Shown here: positions 1 through 5,692 of the stretch, piece by piece
Layout: each line of letters begins with the position of its first letter
How positions within the stretch are numbered: the first letter of the stretch is position 1
Source: Nitrososphaeraceae archaeon
Lineage (GTDB): Archaea > Thermoproteota > Nitrososphaeria > Nitrososphaerales > Nitrososphaeraceae
Direction: 5' to 3'
Length of the DNA: 8,162 nt
Assembly (NCBI GenBank): GCA_030038695.1
Contig: JASHSN010000676.1
Coordinates: 1 to 8,162, forward strand
Position numbers and translations under genes: made by a program
The notes under the pieces: generated by a model
Database searches by the model: none
What the model was told of the DNA's origin: nothing
Seen by the model: only the letters and a program-made list of their open reading frames with translations

Positions 1-50
1 TTAAAATGGAAGGATTAGATGCAGTAAAAATCATTGCCTCGTTGGAATAA
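1..50 (+). CDS. C-terminal tail of an upstream gene (partial)
   Basis: One forward frame is open from the window edge and ends KMEGLDAVKIIASLE followed by TAA at 48-50. The other two forward frames stop within the first 20 bases. The residue mix looks like a normal helical C-terminus, but 15 residues are too few to name a family. A weak hairpin and T-run follow shortly after, consistent with a gene end. It could be chance. Confidence 0.3.
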   Translation, partial: KMEGLDAVKIIASLE

Positions 51-61
51 TATAGCGATGA

Positions 62-89
62 GCCACTAGGTGGTATAATCTTATTTTTT
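62..89 (+). terminator. Possible terminator after the upstream gene
   Basis: A short stem CCAC/GTGG (63-66 with 70-73, three-base loop) is followed about ten bases later by a T-rich stretch at 81-89 containing six consecutive T. Archaeal termination depends mainly on T-runs, so this is a plausible end for the gene whose stop is at 48-50. The stem is weak. Confidence 0.25.
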
Positions 90-90
90 G

Positions 91-119
91 GGCGCGCGCC
101 ACCGGGTCTTGCAATTGCA
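91..119. promoter_or_regulatory. Two perfect palindromes upstream of ilvD
   Basis: GGCGCGCGCC at 91-100 and TGCAATTGCA at 110-119 are both perfect ten-base palindromes. They lie just upstream of the presumed TATA region (135-146) of ilvD. The first is an island of pure G/C in AT-rich spacer. Position and symmetry suggest regulator sites, but no regulator can be named and function is inferred only from placement. Confidence 0.25.
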
Positions 120-134
120 CGTGATGATTATGAA

Positions 135-146
135 TCTTAAAATATT
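135..146 (+). promoter_or_regulatory. TATA box of ilvD
   Basis: The AT stretch TCTTAAAATATT lies about 24-27 bases before the two tandem ATG codons at 165 and 168. In archaea the TATA centre lies about 26 bases before the transcription start, so the transcript would begin at or next to the start codon. No Shine-Dalgarno sequence is visible, which supports a leaderless mRNA. Confidence 0.45.
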
Positions 147-164
147 AACCCGAAGTTAAATCAG

Positions 165-1844
165 ATGATGACCTTACCTAGTAGAACAGTCATAGAAGGA
201 CCAGCCAGGGCACCTCATAGGGCTATGTATAAGGCAATGGGTCTTACAGACGAAGATTTGGGTAGACCGATAGTTGGAGTATCATCTACATGTAATGAGG
301 CAACTCCTTGTAACATTCACCTTTGCAAGCTTGCGCAAAATGCAAAACAAGGTGTTAGAGATTCTGGATGCACGCCGAGAGAATTTACCGCCATCGCAGT
401 TTCCGATGGAATAGCAATGGGCCATGAAGGAATGAAAGCATCACTGGTAAGTAGAGAAATTATAGCTGACTCGATTGAAGTTATGGTGAGAGCTCATCAG
501 TACGATGCCGTAGTAGGTTTATCCGGTTGCGACAAGAGTTTGCCTGGAACTTTGATGGGTATGGCTCGGCTTAACGTGCCATCTATATTTGTTTACGGTG
601 GTACTATAATGCCTGGAAATTGGAATGGCAAAACTGTCACAATCCAAGATGTCTATGAGGCTGTGGGGACTTTTGAGGCGGGTATGATAACCAATGCGGA
701 ACTAATAGGCCTTGAGAATGTCGCCTGTCCTTCAGCAGGCTCTTGTGCAGGAATGTATACGGCTAATACCATGGCTTCGATTAGCGAGGCAATAGGGATG
801 TCGTTGCCTGGCAGTGCGACTGCACCTGCAGAAAGCCAGCGAAGATCTGAAATATGTTATGATACAGGTAAGGCAATTTTCAATTTAATAGAAAATAACA
901 TCCGTCCAAAGGATATTTTGACTTTTGAATCATTTGAAAATGCTATTACGGTAGCTAATGCAATCGGAGGATCGACTAATTCGATCCTCCATCTGCTCGC
1001 TTTATCGAGGGAAATAGGAGTTAAACTCAAAGTTAGTGACTTTGAAAGAATCAGAAAAAGAACTCCCCATATTGCAGATATGCGACCAGGGGGCTCATAT
1101 GTGATGACTGATCTTGACAAAGTTGGTGGAGTTCCTTTGATTCTGAAAAAGCTATTGAAGAAAGATCTTCTCCACGGAGGAGTCATCACTGTTACAGGAA
1201 ACACCATGAGCAATAATCTTGAATCAGTACAATTTTCATACAATGATCAACAAAACGTAGTCAAACCTATCGAAGCTCCAATAAACGAAGCGGGTACCCT
1301 AGCAATTCTCAAAGGGTCTCTGGCTCCAAACGGGGCTGTTGTGAAAATAGCTGGATTGAATAGACCACGTTTTGTAGGAAAGGCTCGTGTCTTCAATGCT
1401 GAGGAAGACGCTTTTGAAGCAATATCCAAGAGGAAAATAGTTGAGGGGGATGTGGTGGTAATAAGATACGAAGGTCCAAAGGGAGGACCTGGTATGAGGG
1501 AAATGCTAGGAGTTACTGCTGCTCTTGTTGGTCAAGGACTTGGGGAGAAGGTCGCAATGGTGACCGATGGAAGATTTTCAGGCGCGACAAGAGGATTTAT
1601 GGTAGGTCATGTGACGCCTGAGGCAATGGTAGGTGGACCAATATCTCTGGTGAAGGATGGAGACATGGTAGATCTTGATATAAAAAGGGGCAAGATAAAT
1701 TTACAGGTATCAAAGGCAGAAATGCGCAGAAGGGAGAAGAAATGGAAGCCAAACAAACCTCACTACACTAATGGCGCTCTAGCCAAATACGCGTCTTTGG
1801 TTAGCTCTGCTTCGGAGGGTGCGGTAACGCTTCCAGCACGATAG
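165..1844 (+). CDS. ilvD: Dihydroxy-acid dehydratase (IlvD)
   Basis: This enzyme dehydrates 2,3-dihydroxy-isovalerate and 2,3-dihydroxy-3-methylvalerate to the 2-oxo acids that precede valine, isoleucine, leucine and CoA. The 559 residues match the usual full length. The three family cysteines that bind the Fe-S cluster are present: Cys49 in TPCN, Cys122 in GCDKSLPG and Cys194 in [15 protein letters not shown]. Asp81 ([11 protein letters not shown]), Asp123 and Lys124 fit the magnesium site, where the lysine is carbamylated in studied homologues, and Glu446 in GPGMREML fits a further ligand. Ser472 in [11 protein letters not shown] is the expected catalytic base. [14 protein letters not shown] near 266-279 is another family signature. 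ATG codons stand at 165 and 168, and an in-frame stop at 138-140 excludes longer starts. It appears to be a single-gene unit with its own TATA box and no other ilv or leu gene nearby in the window. Confidence 0.97.
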   Translation: MMTLPSRTVIEGPARAPHRAMYKAMGLTDEDLGRPIVGVSSTCNEATPCNIHLCKLAQNAKQGVRDSGCTPREFTAIAVSDGIAMGHEGMKASLVSREIIADSIEVMVRAHQYDAVVGLSGCDKSLPGTLMGMARLNVPSIFVYGGTIMPGNWNGKTVTIQDVYEAVGTFEAGMITNAELIGLENVACPSAGSCAGMYTANTMASISEAIGMSLPGSATAPAESQRRSEICYDTGKAIFNLIENNIRPKDILTFESFENAITVANAIGGSTNSILHLLALSREIGVKLKVSDFERIRKRTPHIADMRPGGSYVMTDLDKVGGVPLILKKLLKKDLLHGGVITVTGNTMSNNLESVQFSYNDQQNVVKPIEAPINEAGTLAILKGSLAPNGAVVKIAGLNRPRFVGKARVFNAEEDAFEAISKRKIVEGDVVVIRYEGPKGGPGMREMLGVTAALVGQGLGEKVAMVTDGRFSGATRGFMVGHVTPEAMVGGPISLVKDGDMVDLDIKRGKINLQVSKAEMRRREKKWKPNKPHYTNGALAKYASLVSSASEGAVTLPAR

Positions 1845-1917
1845 CTTATTTAGCTCGATTCATTAGCCGATGAAACGTATAATTAATTTATTGTCTACGC
1901 ATCATAAGTCTGTTATG

Positions 1918-1955
1918 AACTGTAGCGGCTTCCATACATCTTCAACAGTTTTTTT
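1918..1955 (+). terminator. Probable ilvD terminator
   Basis: AACTGT at 1918-1923 pairs with ACAGTT at 1945-1950, and the right arm runs into seven consecutive T at 1949-1955. It lies about 75 bases past the ilvD stop. The loop is long at 21 bases, so the T-run is probably the main signal. Confidence 0.4.
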
Positions 1956-2300
1956 AAGACAAGTGTGGGTTGAAAATACATATCTTCATACAGCGTAAAG
2001 TATAGTAGCATTAGTTGAACTCAATTTCCTCTAGGAGATAAAAATGGTCAGTGTATGGCCGGTGCTTCATAATTATGCACCTTTTTAAGCGGCAACAAAT
2101 CTTAGGGAGCGACAAGAGGGTCTCATTCTGATTCTATAAGTTCACTTTTATCTTTTCTGAATAGGATGATCACTATGGGTTAATCATATGTAGAATCAGC
2201 GAATAAATCACGAACTTGCTGTCTACCTGGGCGATGTAATTCCTGCTGCATCGAAAAGTTTATGCTATACATGGATATTACACGGCGCACTTGATGTAAG
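1956..2300. other. Spacer between ilvD and the signal peptidase gene
   Basis: These two genes converge, and no gene with recognisable content lies between the ilvD terminator and the signal peptidase stop. The spacer holds a tiny 14-codon ORF at 2044-2088 preceded by AGGAG at 2033-2037, and a terminator-like hairpin overlapping it. No tRNA-like T-loop or cloverleaf was found. Confidence 0.5.
2061..2086 (+). terminator. Terminator-like hairpin with T-run
   Basis: GGTGC at 2061-2065 pairs with GCACC at 2077-2081 across an 11-base loop, followed directly by five T at 2082-2086. This is the classic form of an intrinsic terminator for + strand transcription. No normal-sized gene lies just before it, so it may end read-through from ilvD or a short RNA. 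Confidence 0.35.
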
Positions 2301-2987
2301 TCACGAGCCTTCCTTACCCACAGTACTCCCGCCATTTGCCTTCGTGTTGTCTGTCTCGACGCCCCTATCGGAACCGCCTGTGTCCGTGGTGCTCGTATAC
2401 CCAGTCTCTTCTCCTTTTCCAGTGCTGCCCAAATTGTCAGTGTTGCCGATGCTGGCCCCAACGTTGGGGCTGGGGACTTCCGGGTTCTTTTTTCTAAGAT
2501 AGTAGATCAGTACTACCAAAATGAGTCCGATCAAAATATAATTTGTTGGCGGGCGAAGGGCGTCCGTAATTACGCCCAACTCCGGTATGACATAAACCAC
2601 TTTTCCAATGTAATTTTGTTGAAAGATAGGATAATCGAGTTGAGGTATTGAACCGGGATTCGCGTCACCTTTAGTCCTGATAATTCTTTGGCCGTTATCT
2701 GGATCAGTTACTATTTGAGCTACTCGGTGCACTATAGTTTCCTGTTGTCCAGTATCGGGATTCGGGTAGTACGTTCGGAATACTATAATATCTCCAACCT
2801 TCAAGTTGTCAAACGGAATGTTGTGGCTTACGATAACAAAATCGTTGATGTTAAGATTAGGTATCATACTACCACTAGCAACTACGTAGAAGGGATTTGG
2901 CTCACCGAAAGCAAAGCGAACACCAATAAATATAATCGTAATGCCCGCAACAATGATAATTAGATATTTTATTTCTTTTCTGATCAA
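2301..2987 (-). CDS. Signal peptidase I, archaeal/ER type
   Basis: This membrane protease cleaves signal peptides from exported proteins on the outer face of the membrane. An N-terminal membrane segment (about residues 8-26) is followed by ASGSMIPNL with the nucleophile Ser40, then VHRV with His87, then KGDANPGS with Asp108. A His instead of the bacterial Lys marks the archaeal/eukaryotic S26B type, which uses a Ser-His catalytic pair with Asp. A second membrane segment spans about 149-164. The last 60 or so residues form a hydrophilic tail rich in Gly, Ser, Thr and Asn, probably disordered, which the core enzyme does not need. The start is TTG at 2987: the codon before it is TAA and the first in-frame Met is the active-site Met41, too late to be a start. 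An ATGATG just upstream is out of frame and reads into a TGA that overlaps the TTG. No strong Shine-Dalgarno sequence is seen. Confidence 0.93.
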   Translation of the reverse strand: MIRKEIKYLIIIVAGITIIFIGVRFAFGEPNPFYVVASGSMIPNLNINDFVIVSHNIPFDNLKVGDIIVFRTYYPNPDTGQQETIVHRVAQIVTDPDNGQRIIRTKGDANPGSIPQLDYPIFQQNYIGKVVYVIPELGVITDALRPPTNYILIGLILVVLIYYLRKKNPEVPSPNVGASIGNTDNLGSTGKGEETGYTSTTDTGGSDRGVETDNTKANGGSTVGKEGS

Positions 2988-3028
2988 TTAATCATCATGC
3001 CTTTTTCTTTTTTTGGTCACATCTGCAA

Positions 3029-3044
3029 TATCTATCTATCTATC
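3029..3044. repeat. TATC tetranucleotide microsatellite, four copies
   Basis: Four perfect TATC units (3029-3044) are followed by a partial unit. They lie about 40-57 bases upstream of the signal peptidase start, reading as GATA repeats on that gene's strand. A TATA-like GATAGATATT falls inside the tract, so copy-number change could alter promoter spacing. Confidence 0.7.
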
Positions 3045-3271
3045 TCGGAGTGGAATTCACGACATGCCAAGACGAGAGAATACATTTCTTTCCTCCACAT
3101 ATCTATGTTGCTGCATATTATCAGCATTGACCGACGCTATAATTATTAGTAGCATTCTGCCTCTCATAGGTGTCTGCTCAAATGCACGGAGCATGATGGC
3201 ACGCAACTAGATGTTGATGTAATGAGATCATTCATTCATCTAAAACTAGCAGAAAAGATTGGGTACAAATA

Positions 3272-3308
3272 CGTGGCTGTATCCTACTATTTTATATCCA
3301 CGGCCACG
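3272..3308. other. Nine-base-pair hairpin in spacer
   Basis: CGTGGCTGT at 3272-3280 pairs with ACGGCCACG at 3300-3308, with one T-G wobble and a 19-base loop. It is the strongest inverted repeat in the gene-poor region and is G/C-rich against an AT-rich background. TACAAATA at 3264-3271 just before it is only weakly TATA-like and too close to act as its promoter. It could be part of a structured RNA or an old element end. Confidence 0.4.
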
Positions 3309-3330
3309 CACTAAAATAATAGCTTGCATC

Positions 3331-3354
3331 CAAAAATTGCCAGTGCAAATCGCA
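3331..3354 (+). repeat. Degenerate direct repeat, copy A
   Basis: This 24-base stretch, beginning CAAAAATTGCCAGTG, matches 3822-3845 at 20 of 24 positions on the same strand. All four differences are transitions. It lies 22 bases after the 3272-3308 hairpin. Confidence 0.35.
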
Positions 3355-3821
3355 TCAACAAGAAATTGACGCTATCGACATGATATTATCATATGCTTTA
3401 CCGTGACCACCAAAGAAGGTAAAATCTATGGATCTGGGAGCTGTACGATATCTCATGCGCTGAAAGATTCCCTCATATTCCATTTACGATCGACGTACAT
3501 AGGATTTCTTGTCCGATACGTCTGTCGGCAGCGAATTATTGTTGGTGTCCAATGCACTTCATGTTACACCGAACATAAAGTAGAAAAATTGAGAATTGAA
3601 ATCTGGCAGGCATGTATATGAGGATCGTTAACTCTAATAGCTGAAAAGTTATAGGAAATTGCGCCAGTACCACATTTGGATGAAATCAAAACAAAACCTG
3701 AATCTACGAACATTGACACACGTCATGTCACGCTTTCTCGAGACTTATGATAATAGGGTGTTCAACAAAATGTCATTGCAGAATTATGCTTTTAAATTTC
3801 AATGCTACAACGCCATAATAT

Positions 3822-3845
3822 CAAAAATCGTCAGTGTAAATCACA
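3822..3845 (+). repeat. Degenerate direct repeat, copy B
   Basis: This is the partner of 3331-3354, beginning CAAAAATCGTCAGTG. It lies 13 bases before a small GTGGG/CCCAC hairpin at 3859-3879. The shared position next to hairpins hints at a duplicated unit, but similarity does not extend clearly beyond 24 bases. Confidence 0.35.
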
Positions 3846-4097
3846 GAGATGGCAAAAGGTGGGCCAATTCTAGTCCCACACAATCATATAATTACAACAT
3901 AGAATAAAGGGGCTGACAAATTATGATGTTCTCTCATAGAGGCTATTAAGCCAACGAAAATACAATCGGAAAGGATTGTTCGGACTGATAATAATGTTTC
4001 CGGATTTGTTGTACAATCAGACTGAAGAGCTTTTGATCCGTAGGGGTAATACTCTTTATTGTTAAACTACACATTATGCATGCTAATATATTGTGAG

Positions 4098-4116
4098 CTA
4101 TAAAGACTATAAAGAC
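4098..4116 (+). repeat. Tandem nonamer CTATAAAGA, two copies
   Basis: Two exact copies (4098-4106 and 4107-4115) are followed by the first base of a third. Each contains TATAAAG, which resembles an archaeal TATA box on the + strand. No credible + strand gene follows: the next ATG (4148) opens only ten codons, and beyond that lies DNA antisense to the thioredoxin-like gene. Confidence 0.5.
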
Positions 4117-4207
4117 AATTTGAGATACCACTGCAATTGCAAGTCAGATGCGGCATACTTATGGCGTTGGTGTCAATTAGCAATACTGTACCTTTAACAA
4201 TATTTGA

Positions 4208-4217
4208 GCTAAAAATT
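4208..4217 (-). terminator. T-run after the thioredoxin-like gene
   Basis: On the - strand the gene's stop is followed within about ten bases by AATTTTTAGC, five T in a row, with no stable stem before it. A T-run can be enough to stop archaeal RNA polymerase, but this one is short. Confidence 0.2.
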
Positions 4218-4224
4218 ACGTACT

Positions 4225-4566
4225 TCAGATGCTTTTTTGCTGTACTTCTTCTAATATGGAATAGAGATCTGAATGGTGTAGGCCTGCGCCCATCCTAGCA
4301 TCTCTCCTCGAAACGATGTTGCCTTTGTCAAAGGCAATAATGGTAGGAACAGCGTTTATCGAGAATCTTTCCCATAATGGATTATCATCATCATTCAACT
4401 TGGCTGCAAACATTTTCAAGCTAGTAGCAGATTTCGATCTAGTGGCAGATTCAAATACGGGTGTGAATTTTTGACAAAAAGGACACCAATCTGCATAAAA
4501 CATTACTATGACCTTATCCAATGAGGAGAATAATTCATCAAATTGACTCGGTTCAAGATGTTCCAT
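4225..4566 (-). CDS. Thioredoxin-like thiol-disulfide protein with a CPFC active site
   Basis: This small cytoplasmic redox protein reduces or exchanges disulfides in partner proteins. The 113 residues match a single thioredoxin fold. VIVMFYADWCPFC places the redox cysteines at 28 and 31 after Trp27, and NAVPTIIAFDKG supplies the cis-proline at 74. The family order of strand, active site, helix, cis-Pro strand and C-terminal helix is kept. The CPFC pair differs from the CGPC of classical thioredoxin, so its redox potential and partners may differ. There is no signal peptide. The ATG at 4566 lies about 26 bases after a good TATA box, pointing to a leaderless mRNA. A small ORF on the same strand ends 41 bases upstream, but the TATA box between them suggests separate transcription. 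The natural reductant or partner cannot be read from the sequence. Confidence 0.88.
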   Translation of the reverse strand: MEHLEPSQFDELFSSLDKVIVMFYADWCPFCQKFTPVFESATRSKSATSLKMFAAKLNDDDNPLWERFSINAVPTIIAFDKGNIVSRRDARMGAGLHHSDLYSILEEVQQKSI

Positions 4567-4587
4567 AATGCCGATTAACGTCTTATC

Positions 4588-4597
4588 AATATATTAA
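4588..4597 (-). promoter_or_regulatory. TATA box of the thioredoxin-like gene
   Basis: On the - strand this reads TTAATATATT, centred about 26 bases before the ATG at 4566. That is the archaeal TATA-to-start distance, so transcription probably begins at the start codon. Confidence 0.6.
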
Positions 4598-4607
4598 CTA
4601 GAGGGCA

Positions 4608-4826
4608 TCATTGAGTCAGTTTGCCAATTTCTATATCATTGGGTAGTACATCAAAAACATCTCCAAGATCGGGAACGTTTGGTATAAGCGGTGCTTCGCA
4701 TAGAAGCGCATAGTAGGCATTTGCTGATCTTATTGATTCCCAATTCGTACCAAGCAGCTCTTTATTGTGGGATTGCTTGGGCTGTGGGGAGCAAGAAATA
4801 GGAATCAGAAAGAAGGACGATGGCAA
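4608..4826 (-). CDS. Small hypothetical protein, possibly a frameshifted secreted protein
   Basis: The family is not recognised. The C-terminal 50 or so residues, through NWESIRSANAYYALLCEA and PNVPDLGDVFDVLPNDIEIG, have normal protein composition and look truly coding. The N-terminus is uncertain. In this frame the only start is TTG at 4826, with an in-frame TAG 12 bases further upstream, giving 72 residues that open MPSSFFLIPISCSPQP. In the neighbouring frame a GTG at 4860 opens a typical export signal: basic start, then YFAIVLLSDSYFLLPTAQA with an AxA-like cleavage site, ending at a TAA near 4762. Joining the two by one frameshift gives a small secreted protein of about 80 residues. It may therefore be a recent pseudogene, a sequencing error or two unrelated readings. 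It lies just upstream of the thioredoxin-like gene on the same strand. Two cysteines are present in the 72-residue reading. Confidence 0.5.
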   Translation of the reverse strand: MPSSFFLIPISCSPQPKQSHNKELLGTNWESIRSANAYYALLCEAPLIPNVPDLGDVFDVLPNDIEIGKLTQ

Positions 4827-4864
4827 AATACCGCAGCTCTATACTTGTCAATATCTTCACAGAC

Positions 4865-4874
4865 TATATATAAA
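4865..4874 (-). promoter_or_regulatory. TATA box of the small hypothetical gene
   Basis: On the - strand this reads TTTATATATA, the clearest TATA element in the window. Its expected start site is near 4843, which suits the TTG at 4826 (leader of about 17 bases) but would fall inside a gene starting at GTG 4860. A weaker TTAGATTAAT near 4890 could serve the longer reading. Confidence 0.5.
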
Positions 4875-4912
4875 CGACATACAATTAATCTAACATGACT
4901 TTTGGTAATCGC

Positions 4913-4922
4913 TATAAAAATA
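4913..4922 (+). promoter_or_regulatory. TATA box of the 189-residue hypothetical gene
   Basis: TATAAAAATA is centred about 32 bases before the ATG at 4950, predicting a leader of only about six bases. With the - strand TATA at 4865-4874, this makes a divergent promoter pair within about 120 bases. Confidence 0.55.
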
Positions 4923-4949
4923 TTCGATTAAGGTATTGATTCACTAGGA

Positions 4950-5519
4950 ATGTTAAGTAGCGAAGAAATAAAGGACATCTTATACTCAACGATCGAAAGC
5001 ATCGGGAACAAAAGAATTCGATGTGATATTACTTCAAATATTGACCTCGCAGGAAAGTATATTGATCTTATAATGGCTGAATGTGTCACAAAAATGGATC
5101 TTGAACGAAGTGCCAGGGATAAGGATGAAACAATTGCAGTCTTGTGTGAAGCACTCCTTCATTTCATGCTTACGGTCTGTAGTCTCCCATCTGAGAGGAA
5201 AATCCAAGTAAAGGATAATCTATCGATTGATGTAGTTGTACCAAGTATTACGAGCTTAAGTAGGACGCCTGATAAATCTATTATTATAGAAATTGTGAGA
5301 AATAAGGCGGATTTAAATAGAATTGGGGAATTGGAACTCTTGCAGCCAAATTATAAAAATATATGGTTGATATCGGTGACACCGTTCTCAACACGATGTA
5401 GAATATATGGTCTGTCCCATGAAAGACAATTATTCGACAACATTTTTTCGAACATTATAACAGATATCAACAATTTTCTAAAGGAATCGGGGGATAAGAG
5501 CCTTAGGTTAATCCATTGA
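4950..5519 (+). CDS. Hypothetical protein with PD-(D/E)XK-like secondary structure pattern
   Basis: I do not recognise a named family. The 189 residues are soluble, with no signal peptide or membrane segment. Residues 1-80 look helical, including DETIAVLCEALLHFMLTV. The second half alternates strands and helices: LSIDVVVPSI (91-100), SIIIEIVRNK (110-119), helix DLNRIGELELLQPNYK (121-136), strand NIWLISVTP (137-145), then RCRIYGLS and a C-terminal helix. Asp94, Glu114 and Lys119 sit where Asp, Glu and Lys occur in PD-(D/E)XK nucleases, but the usual E-x-K spacing is broken (E-I-V-R-N-K), so it would be a diverged or inactive member. This fold idea is inference from pattern only. The ATG at 4950 is supported by a TATA box. 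The gene diverges from the small - strand ORF and converges on the aldolase/phosphatase gene. Codon use and a full-length open frame support a real gene. Confidence 0.8.
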   Translation: MLSSEEIKDILYSTIESIGNKRIRCDITSNIDLAGKYIDLIMAECVTKMDLERSARDKDETIAVLCEALLHFMLTVCSLPSERKIQVKDNLSIDVVVPSITSLSRTPDKSIIIEIVRNKADLNRIGELELLQPNYKNIWLISVTPFSTRCRIYGLSHERQLFDNIFSNIITDINNFLKESGDKSLRLIH

Positions 5520-5607
5520 GACGAGATTATAATACTAATGAATCACGCTTACAGAAAGAGCGCTGATCAATAGGCAAGTACATGAACATGTCATAACTCC
5601 ATTCCAT

Positions 5608-5625
5608 ACATACTGCTGAGTATGT
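5608..5625. other. Perfect seven-pair hairpin between convergent genes
   Basis: ACATACT at 5608-5614 pairs exactly with AGTATGT at 5619-5625 around a GCTG loop. It lies between the convergent hypothetical gene and the aldolase/phosphatase gene. No T-run follows on either side, so it is at most an atypical bidirectional terminator or RNA-end structure. Confidence 0.35.
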
Positions 5626-5671
5626 CCTATGATTATACATCTATCTAATCAAACTACGCACACAACCACTA

Positions 5672-5691
5672 AGGCAAATCCCTTATTGCCT
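5672..5691 (-). terminator. Stem-loop directly after the aldolase/phosphatase stop codon
   Basis: AGGCAA at 5672-5677 pairs with TTGCCT at 5686-5691 with an eight-base loop. It begins two bases past the TAA of the - strand gene at 5693-5695. There is no strong T-run after it on the - strand, so it may stabilise the 3' end rather than terminate. Confidence 0.3.
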
Positions 5692-5692
5692 G

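Larger units (their letters stand above)
2988..4224. other. Gene-poor region of about 1.2 kb
   Basis: No ORF here has a recognisable domain, a good start context or convincing residue composition. The longest open stretches (+ strand 3403-3621 and 3659-3907) begin with GTG or TTG, carry no family motif and look like chance. A 45-codon - strand ORF (3057-3194) reads as a plausible short helical protein but is unsupported. The region does hold structure: a TATC microsatellite (3029-3044), a nine-pair hairpin (3272-3308), a degenerate 24-base repeat pair (3331-3354 and 3822-3845), a GGTGT/ACACC hairpin (3542-3572), a GTGGG/CCCAC hairpin (3859-3879) and a tandem nonamer (4098-4116). It may be decayed coding DNA or host small RNAs. 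No tRNA, SRP RNA or RNase P RNA signature was seen. Confidence 0.5.

Noticed and set aside
121..127. GTGATGA, which resembles the C box of an archaeal C/D guide RNA
   Set aside because: No matching D box (CTGA) at suitable spacing follows before ilvD begins, and the site sits next to the ilvD TATA box.
857..1243. A 128-codon - strand ORF and a 60-codon one at 1247-1429
   Set aside because: Both lie wholly antisense to ilvD, whose motifs are unmistakable. They have no family signature and are shadows of its codon use.
2180..2461. A 93-codon - strand ORF overlapping the signal peptidase tail
   Set aside because: It overlaps the signal peptidase in another frame. Its length comes from the G/C-rich low-complexity tail, and it has no motif or start signal.
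3013..3210. A 65-codon + strand ORF rich in Ser, Ile and Cys
   Set aside because: It has no recognisable motif, no TATA box at the right distance and atypical composition. The opposite strand reads at least as well.
3946..4131. A 61-codon - strand ORF with hydrophobic stretches
   Set aside because: AT-rich random DNA easily gives Ile/Phe/Val-rich frames, and there is no start context or homology signal.
108..4143. The 12-base string CTTGCAATTGCA at 108-119 (+) and 4132-4143 (-)
   Set aside because: An exact shared 12-mer in either orientation is expected a few times by chance in a window this size, and the surroundings differ.
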